NCBI GenBank assembly: GCA_002422265.1
Contig: DIUB01000012.1
Coordinates: forward strand, 1-6,113
Reading direction: 5' to 3'
Length of the DNA stretch: 6,113 nt
Source of the DNA: Geobacter sp. UBA6169
Lineage (GTDB): Bacteria > Desulfobacterota > Desulfuromonadia > Geobacterales > Pseudopelobacteraceae
Made by a program: the position numbers and the translations under genes. The first letter of the stretch is position 1; every line of letters begins with the position of its first letter. The notes beneath the pieces are model-generated. The model did no database searches and was not told the origin of the DNA. It saw nothing but the letters and a program-made list of their open reading frames with translations. Positions 1 to 4,630 of the stretch are shown piece after piece.

Positions 1-192
1 CTCTACGGCTTGCGTGTTGACCGGGTTACTGATGTGGTCAGGATTGTGGCAGGACAGCGTGAGGCTGCTCCAGCTGTGCTGGAGGGGGCTGCCCGTGAGT
101 TTGTTGCCGGTATCGGCAGGGCCGGCGAGCGGATGATCATCATCATGGATATCCCCAAAGTGGTGGATACCTGTCTTGGCGAAGGAGACTGA
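1..192 (+). CDS. CheW-like chemotaxis coupling protein, C-terminal fragment (start lies upstream)
   Basis: The last 63 codons of a gene entering from the left edge in frame 1, ending at TGA 190-192. The visible peptide has the pattern of the C-terminal half of a CheW domain: a hydrophobic strand with conserved Asp (YGLRVDRVTDVV), a proline-containing stretch (AAPAVLEG), then FVAGIGRAGERMIIIMDIPKVV, which matches the usual ending of CheW (Gly-Ile, a short turn, and a hydrophobic strand followed by Asp-Ile-x-Lys). It ends shortly after the domain, so nothing follows the CheW fold. CheW proteins are cytoplasmic adaptors linking methyl-accepting receptors to the kinase CheA. The C-terminal domain of CheA is homologous, but its usual ending (a glycine-rich ILGDGRVALI-type segment) is not seen, so a stand-alone CheW is the better call. 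A larger fusion protein ending in CheW cannot be excluded because the start is missing. The next cheW gene starts one base after the stop. Confidence 0.8.
   Translation, partial: LYGLRVDRVTDVVRIVAGQREAAPAVLEGAAREFVAGIGRAGERMIIIMDIPKVVDTCLGEGD
181..187 (+). promoter_or_regulatory. Ribosome binding site deciding the start of the second cheW
   Basis: GAAGGAG lies six bases before the ATG at 194 and inside the last codons of the upstream cheW-like gene. It supports ATG 194 over the in-frame TTG at 176, which would lie upstream of this site and overlap the previous gene by 17 bases. Confidence 0.75.
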
Positions 193-193
193 G

Positions 194-667
194 ATGGAAA
201 CCGGGATTCAGGAGCTGCAACTGGCCGGATTTCGTCTGGGGGATAACCTTTTTGCTATTGATATCATGCGAATCAAGGAGATCCTTACCCCGCAGAAACT
301 GTCAGGTTTTCCGGTCCAGCATGATGCGCTTGACGGGATGATCAACCTGCGTGGCCAGGTGATTCCGGTGTTGAATCTGCGGGCACGTTTTGGTATGCCT
401 CCCCGCCCGACAGGACCAGGCAAGCTGATCATTATCTCGGTTGCCGGTCGCCTGGTGGCCCTGGCCGTTGATGACCTTGATGAAGTGTTCAGTATCACAG
501 CAGGGGATCTGAGGCCGCCTCCTGATATGGTAAGCGACGTTGGTGCCGAACTGCTGATTGCGGTCTGCCTGTGGAATGACCAGATGTATCTGGTGCTGCA
601 TATTGACGAGTTGTTCAGAGACGGTGGACAACAGACCCTGCAAAGAAGGGAAGGGGCAGCATGGTAA
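194..667 (+). CDS. cheW: Chemotaxis coupling protein CheW
   Basis: A 157-residue protein, the usual length for a single-domain CheW. It opens with a strand carrying the typical LAGFRLGDNLFAIDI pattern (residues about 10-24), followed by IKEIL and the hallmark CheW motif GMINLRGQVIPVLNLR (residues 48-63), then RFGMPP. The second half has the LIIISVAGRLVALAVDDLDEV strands (about 78-98) and a C-terminal strand MYLVLHIDELF (about 131-141). The protein should sit in the cytoplasm and bridge receptors and CheA. The C-terminal part is less canonical: the usual Gly-Ile turn before the last strands reads LIAVCLWND. It follows another cheW-like gene with a one-base gap, and its stop codon overlaps the next gene's start (ATGGTAA, 661-667), so translation of the two is probably coupled. 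The name rests on the family motifs; a paralogue number cannot be assigned. Confidence 0.92.
   Translation: METGIQELQLAGFRLGDNLFAIDIMRIKEILTPQKLSGFPVQHDALDGMINLRGQVIPVLNLRARFGMPPRPTGPGKLIIISVAGRLVALAVDDLDEVFSITAGDLRPPPDMVSDVGAELLIAVCLWNDQMYLVLHIDELFRDGGQQTLQRREGAAW
651..656 (+). promoter_or_regulatory. Ribosome binding site of the HEAT-repeat gene
   Basis: The purine-rich AAGGGG four bases before ATG 661, preceded by a second purine block (GAAGGG, 645-650), lies inside the last codons of cheW. It supports ATG 661 as the start. Spacing is slightly short, and coupling through the overlapping stop may matter more than the site itself. Confidence 0.55.
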
Positions 668-2664
668 ATCAGACCTGTCCGGCAACCGGGTCGATACCTG
701 ACGATGACCGCTATCAGGCGGTTCAGGCACAGCTGGGCAAGCCTTTGTCGGAAAGCAGTGCCGTTCTGTTCGAAGCCTTGGGTGACCCCAGCTGGCGGGT
801 GCGCAAGCAGGCAGTCGAGCTGGTGATTATCGCTCGTCCGACACTTGAGCAGCTGCAGCTGTTGCTTGAGTTGTTGCGAGATGATGAAAATGCTGGTCTG
901 CGTAGTGCCGTTGCCGAATTGATGATCCGGACCGGCAGTGCCGCCGTACCGCTTTTGTTGACACGTTTGCATGATGATGATCATGATCTGCGCAAACAGG
1001 TGGTTGATATTCTGGGGCAGATCGGCGGCAAGGCAGTGCTGCCTGGTCTGATCGAGGCACTTTCAGATCAGGATATCAATGTAGCCGCTTCGGCTGCTGA
1101 GGCCCTGGGAACAGTTGGGTATGTCTCGTCGGCCCCGGTGTTACTGCAGCATCTGGAACAAAACAGAGATCTTTTCTTCCGCTACAATGTCCTGGCTGCC
1201 CTGGCCAAGATCGGGGAGTGCGGTCCACTGCCACCTGTTATTACCGAGCTGGTACACCATGATCTGCTGAAACGACCGGTCTATGCCTGCCTGGCCAGAA
1301 TTGGTAATGATCGTGAGGCAGTTGAACTGCTGCTGCAGGGGGTACTTTCGTCGCAGACCGGCATTGTCCAGACGGCCCTCATTGCCCTGGCGCAAGTGCT
1401 GAAGCAGCTGGAGCCGTCCGAGCAGACAGCTGTTGACATCCAACTGCAATCATTGCTGGATCAGGGAGTGATCGAGCAGTTAAGCAACGCCTTCAGCCCC
1501 GGTAACCTGTTGCTGAATGAGGCGATTATTACCATTCTGGGGAAACTGGCCGATCCCCGCTGTGCCGACCTGTTACTCTGTGCACTGCTGGATGAGCGGC
1601 TGGTTACACAGGCCAGGGCAGCGCTGAAGGCATTGGGTCATCAGGCGGTTGCGGCAGCGGTGACCCGTTTTGCCGGCAGCAGTGATCCTGCTGAACGGGC
1701 CGTGCTCTGTTCATTTCTGGGCTGGCAGGGTGATGCCGGCGGTACGGCCACTCTGGGTACAGCATTGCATGACGAAGACTCTCAGGTGCGTGCTGCTGCA
1801 GCGGCAGCTGTGCTCAGGATGCCTGATCCTGAGCTGCATGCAGGGCTGGTGGCGTTATTGCACGATCCAGACCATGTCGTACGTGATACGGCACTCAATT
1901 CGTTACGTTCCAGTGATCTGGTCTCTCCTGCATTGATAAGGGAGGCTGCAGCGCAACTGATGCAGGAGTACTCACCGGCGCAACGGTGCGGTGCAGCGTA
2001 TCTGTTTGCCAATCTTAAGGATGCTGCCGGTCTTTCAGTACTGCTGAATGATGAATATCCGGAGGTGCGTGAGGCAGCAGCCCGGGCAGCCGGTCGGCTG
2101 GGGATGACCGAAGGCTGCAGTCATCTGATAACAGCCCTGGTGGATGAAGAGCCTGATGTGAGGATTGCTGCCGCTGAATCATTGGGAGAATGCGGTGATA
2201 GCAGTGCTGTTCAGCCGTTGAAGCTGGCGTTGTCAGACCAGGACCCCTGGGTGCAGGCAGCGGTGCTGCGCAGTCTGGTGACATTGGCCGGTCGCGAGGT
2301 AATCCCCCAACTGCTTGCCTGCTGGGAACAGGGTGACGAGGTGGTGCAGCTTGCCTGTCTTGAGATGGCAGAACAGTTTGACCTGCCGGAGCTGCTGCAG
2401 GCCGTTTCCCAGGGACTTGGAAAGCGGGAGGGTGAGGTACTGAAAGGCGCCATTTACCTTTTAAGTCGCCAGAACGGCAGATTGCTGGTGCCCTGGATGC
2501 AGCATGTTATCTGCAATCCCGATTGGGATGTGCGGGTGGCGGCGGTGCGTGCCAGTGTCGTGCTTGCTGAAGAAGATCGGCGTATCCTGCTGCAGCAGGC
2601 CCTGGAACGTGAAGACAATGACCTGGTCAAAGAGGGCATCAGGACGATGCTGCGGCGGGAGTAG
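661..2664 (+). CDS. HEAT-repeat (PBS-lyase-like) protein of the chemosensory operon, probable scaffold
   Basis: A 667-residue protein made almost wholly of helical repeats of about 31 residues from roughly residue 33 to 665; I count about 18-20 units. The clearest show the HEAT/PBS-lyase signature of Asp-x-Asp/Pro, then V/L-R, an alanine-rich helix and a Leu-Gly turn: HDDDHDLRKQVVDILGQIG (104-122), SDQDINVAASAAEALGTVG (135-153), HDEDSQVRAAAAAAVLRM (370-387), NDEYPEVREAAARAAGRLG (463-481), DEEPDVRIAAAESLGECG (495-512) and SDQDPWVQAAVLRSL (525-539). Repeats between about 155 and 330 are more degenerate. There is no signal peptide, membrane segment or recognisable catalytic domain, so it should be a cytoplasmic solenoid that binds other proteins. 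It overlaps cheW by seven bases and sits two bases before cheR, so it is made with the chemosensory proteins. A role as scaffold or regulator of that pathway is inferred from position. From memory, the Myxococcus xanthus Che7 system also includes a HEAT-repeat protein, so the association may recur. Confidence 0.88.
   Translation: MVNQTCPATGSIPDDDRYQAVQAQLGKPLSESSAVLFEALGDPSWRVRKQAVELVIIARPTLEQLQLLLELLRDDENAGLRSAVAELMIRTGSAAVPLLLTRLHDDDHDLRKQVVDILGQIGGKAVLPGLIEALSDQDINVAASAAEALGTVGYVSSAPVLLQHLEQNRDLFFRYNVLAALAKIGECGPLPPVITELVHHDLLKRPVYACLARIGNDREAVELLLQGVLSSQTGIVQTALIALAQVLKQLEPSEQTAVDIQLQSLLDQGVIEQLSNAFSPGNLLLNEAIITILGKLADPRCADLLLCALLDERLVTQARAALKALGHQAVAAAVTRFAGSSDPAERAVLCSFLGWQGDAGGTATLGTALHDEDSQVRAAAAAAVLRMPDPELHAGLVALLHDPDHVVRDTALNSLRSSDLVSPALIREAAAQLMQEYSPAQRCGAAYLFANLKDAAGLSVLLNDEYPEVREAAARAAGRLGMTEGCSHLITALVDEEPDVRIAAAESLGECGDSSAVQPLKLALSDQDPWVQAAVLRSLVTLAGREVIPQLLACWEQGDEVVQLACLEMAEQFDLPELLQAVSQGLGKREGEVLKGAIYLLSRQNGRLLVPWMQHVICNPDWDVRVAAVRASVVLAEEDRRILLQQALEREDNDLVKEGIRTMLRRE
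2657..2661 (+). promoter_or_regulatory. Ribosome binding site of cheR
   Basis: GGGAG, five bases before ATG 2667 and directly in front of the stop codon of the HEAT-repeat gene. It favours ATG 2667. The alternative in-frame ATG at 2694, which begins MTEEEFRLLRD, has no purine-rich site in front of it, although homologues may begin near there. Confidence 0.55.
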
Positions 2665-2666
2665 GG

Positions 2667-3548
2667 ATGTGTCCCCCTGAATCTTTACTGACCATGACGG
2701 AAGAGGAGTTCCGCCTGCTGCGGGATTTGATCTACGCCCACTGCGGGCTCTGGTTTGACGATCAGAACTCCTATCTGCTGGAAAAACGTCTGGCGCGACG
2801 TATGGCCGCCAATCAATTCAAGACGTTCAGAGAGTACTACCAGTTTCTGCGCTTCAACCGCAAGCGTGATCAGGAGTTGGAAGAGATCATGGATCTCCTG
2901 ACCACCAATGAAACCTATTTTTTTCGTGAAGAGTACCAGCTGAAGGCCTTTGCGGATGAGATTGTGCCGGAACTGATCACTCAGCGTACCGCCAAAGGCA
3001 GCATGAAGCGTCTGCGTATCTGGAGTGCCGGCTGCTCAACCGGTGAAGAACCGTACACCATCGCCATGTTGCTGCTTGAACAGAACCAGCTGGCGGACTG
3101 GTCGATTGAGGTGATCGGCACTGATATCAGCCAGCGGGTACTGCAGCATGCCAGGCGCGGGATCTACGGTGCTTCAGCGTTCCGGGTGACTGATGCCTGT
3201 TACCGTAAAAAATACTTTGATCAGCAACCGGACGGCAATTACCGGATAAACGATCGGGTCAGGCAGCTGGTCTCCATCAGCCATCTGAATCTGCTGGATT
3301 CCGCACGTATGCGGATGCTGGGCACTTTTGACCTGATATTCTGCCGTAATGTCATCATCTATTTTGATCAGGCTGCCAAGAAAAAGGTGGTTGAATCGTT
3401 TTATCATGTCCTGCGCGACGGCGGTTTTCTTCTGCTTGGTCACTCTGAATCGCTGGTGAATGTCACCACCCTGTTTTCCTTGCGGCACTTCAAAAACGAC
3501 ATGGTCTACCAGAAATCGGGTAGTGGTGATCGGGGGGGACTGTCATGA
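2667..3548 (+). CDS. cheR: Chemotaxis protein methyltransferase CheR
   Basis: A 293-residue protein, close to the usual length of about 270-290 for CheR. It transfers methyl groups from S-adenosylmethionine to glutamates of chemoreceptors. The N-terminal all-helical CheR domain covers about residues 13-80 (EFRLLRDLIYAHCGLWF, then LLEKRLARRM). The catalytic domain follows: TTNETYFFRE (79-88) is the conserved segment before the cofactor fold; RIWSAGCSTGEEPYTIAML (117-135) is SAM-binding motif I; GTDIS (151-155) carries the acidic residue expected to bind the ribose; FDLIFCRNVIIYFD (221-234) is the conserved motif with the Arg-Asn pair; and LRDGGFLLLGHSESL (249-263) closes the fold. All key segments look intact. 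No TPR or other extra domain is present. The tail (SGSGDRGGLS) is flexible and encoded over a G7 tract. The stop overlaps the cheB start (ATGA), which implies translational coupling between methylation and demethylation enzymes. Confidence 0.96.
   Translation: MCPPESLLTMTEEEFRLLRDLIYAHCGLWFDDQNSYLLEKRLARRMAANQFKTFREYYQFLRFNRKRDQELEEIMDLLTTNETYFFREEYQLKAFADEIVPELITQRTAKGSMKRLRIWSAGCSTGEEPYTIAMLLLEQNQLADWSIEVIGTDISQRVLQHARRGIYGASAFRVTDACYRKKYFDQQPDGNYRINDRVRQLVSISHLNLLDSARMRMLGTFDLIFCRNVIIYFDQAAKKKVVESFYHVLRDGGFLLLGHSESLVNVTTLFSLRHFKNDMVYQKSGSGDRGGLS
3532..3538 (+). promoter_or_regulatory. G7 tract serving as probable ribosome binding site of cheB
   Basis: Seven consecutive G residues end six bases before the cheB ATG at 3545. 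GGGGG can pair with the anti-Shine-Dalgarno CCUCC with one G-U wobble, and no better purine-rich site lies nearby. The same tract encodes Arg-Gly-Gly near the CheR C terminus. With the ATGA overlap, coupling to cheR translation is probably the main route of cheB initiation. Confidence 0.45.
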
Positions 3549-4597
3549 AACAGACCAGGGTGCTGGTGGTTGATGACTCGGCCTATAGCCGTCGCAGCAT
3601 CAGCAAGATGCTTGAAGGACTGCCCGATGTTACCGTGGTGGGGTATGCGGTGGATGGTGAAGAGGGGATCCGGCAGGTGATATCGCTTAAGCCTGATCTG
3701 GTGACCATTGACCTGGAGATGCCCCGCATGGACGGCTTTACGCTGATGCGGATCCTGGTCTCCCGCTTCAATCTGCCGGTAATCGTGATCAGTGCCTTGT
3801 CTGATGCAGACAAGGTCTTTCGTGCCCTTGAAATGGGAGCCCTTGATTTTGTGGCCAAGCCGGAACGCGGTCATGCTCAGGAGTTGACCAGTATTGAGCA
3901 GGACCTGCGCTGGAAGGTTAAGCAGGTCATGGCCGGACTCTCCAGTCGCAAGGCTGTATCCGGTGGCCTGGCTGCTGTTTCTGGAAAGGGCAAAGGAGCG
4001 CGGCAGTTGAAAAAACAGCCGGTTGAGCTGGTTGCTGTTGCCTCTTCAACCGGAGGGCCACCTGCCTTGCAAAGTATATTCAGCTCGTTTGAACAGGGTT
4101 ATCCCTTTGCCATGGTGCTGGCGCAACATATGCCGCCCGGCTTTACCCGGGCCTTTGCCGAACGCTTGAACCGGCTTTCTCCCTTTACCGTGCGTGAGGC
4201 CTGTGACGGTGATCTGGTTGAGCCAGGTGTGGCCTTGCTGGCGCCCGGCGGGAAAAATCTGGTGCTTGAGGATCAGGGCGGGTTGATCAGGGCCCGGGTG
4301 GTTGTCCCCACTGCAGCCGACCGGTATGTACCGTCTGCAGATGCTCTGTTTTGCTCCTGTGCCCCTCTCTTTGGCAGCCGGATGATGGCCGTGGTATTGA
4401 CCGGCATGGGAAATGATGGCAGTAAAGGGGTGATTGAGGTTAAGAACCGGGGGGGACGCATCCTGGCAGAGTCGGAAGATACGGCCGTAGTGTATGGTAT
4501 GCCCCGCGAAGCAGTGGCCACCGGCTGCGTGGATAGCGTGGTGCCGTTGCCTGGTATCGGCCAGGCCATTCTGGAGTGTGCTGGATGTGAAGATTAA
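3545..4597 (+). CDS. cheB: Chemotaxis response regulator protein-glutamate methylesterase CheB
   Basis: A 350-residue protein, the standard CheB length, with a receiver domain joined to a methylesterase domain. Receiver (about 4-125): acidic pocket D10-D11 (VLVVDDSAYSR), phospho-acceptor D56 in TIDLEMPRMDG, switch residue S83 (VIVISALSD) and K105 (DFVAKP). A linker rich in Gly, Lys and Ala covers about 130-158. Esterase (about 160-347): the catalytic triad reads as S168 in VASSTGGPP, H195 in LAQHMPPGFT and D291 in LTGMGNDG, with nearly the same spacing as Ser164-His190-Asp286 of Escherichia coli CheB. The enzyme removes methyl groups from receptor glutamates, and in this family may also deamidate glutamines, when the receiver is phosphorylated by CheA. 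Both active sites look complete. The start ATG overlaps the cheR stop by four bases. The gene ends 33 bases before leuS with no terminator seen between them. Confidence 0.97.
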   Translation: MKQTRVLVVDDSAYSRRSISKMLEGLPDVTVVGYAVDGEEGIRQVISLKPDLVTIDLEMPRMDGFTLMRILVSRFNLPVIVISALSDADKVFRALEMGALDFVAKPERGHAQELTSIEQDLRWKVKQVMAGLSSRKAVSGGLAAVSGKGKGARQLKKQPVELVAVASSTGGPPALQSIFSSFEQGYPFAMVLAQHMPPGFTRAFAERLNRLSPFTVREACDGDLVEPGVALLAPGGKNLVLEDQGGLIRARVVVPTAADRYVPSADALFCSCAPLFGSRMMAVVLTGMGNDGSKGVIEVKNRGGRILAESEDTAVVYGMPREAVATGCVDSVVPLPGIGQAILECAGCED

Positions 4598-4626
4598 TGA
4601 CAGATATTTGCTACAAAGAGGAGTAA
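4597..4626 (+). CDS. Possible nine-codon leader mini-ORF between cheB and leuS
   Basis: ATG 4597-4599 shares its A with the cheB stop codon (TAATG) and opens a reading frame MTDICYKEE ending at TAA 4624-4626, four bases before the leuS ATG. Its last three sense codons (AAA GAG GAG) are the leuS ribosome binding site, so a ribosome finishing it would sit on that site and could restart at leuS. The upstream purines (GAAG, 4589-4592) are weak, so initiation would depend on coupling to cheB. It has no leucine codon, so a classical leucine attenuation peptide is unlikely. So short an ORF can easily arise by chance, hence the low confidence. Confidence 0.2.
   Translation: MTDICYKEE
4615..4623 (+). 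promoter_or_regulatory. Ribosome binding site of leuS
   Basis: AAAGAGGAG, seven bases before ATG 4631, is the strongest Shine-Dalgarno sequence in the window. It favours ATG 4631 over the in-frame ATG at 4643 (residue 5), which would give a spacing of 19 bases. Confidence 0.8.
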
Positions 4627-4630
4627 TCGG

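Noticed and set aside
208..984. A 258-codon minus-strand open frame across cheW and the HEAT-repeat gene
   Set aside because: It spans two confidently called plus-strand genes, has Ser/Arg-rich composition typical of an antisense shadow, and has no recognisable domain.
966..992. GATGATGATCATGATC repeat-like and palindromic stretch in the HEAT gene
   Set aside because: It is explained by codons for an Asp/His run (DDDHD) in a HEAT loop, with no matching copies elsewhere to suggest a binding site or repeat element.
4397..4425. Sigma-70-like promoter inside cheB (TTGACC at 4397-4402)
   Set aside because: No acceptable -10 hexamer lies at 16-18 bases downstream; the sequence there is CAGTAA-like, so there is no support beyond a chance -35 match.
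4449..4455. A second G7 tract inside cheB, also read CGG GGG GGA (Arg-Gly-Gly), considered as a programmed slippage site
   Set aside because: It lies within a conserved part of the esterase domain, where slippage would only disrupt the enzyme. Its presence shows that G7 tracts arise here from ordinary Arg-Gly-Gly codon choice, which also tempers the junction finding.
4598..4630. T-box, leucine attenuator or sigma-54 promoter ahead of leuS
   Set aside because: The gap is too short for a T-box or an attenuator hairpin set, the mini-ORF has no leucine codons, and the TTGCT at 4608-4612 has no matching TGGC element at the required distance upstream.
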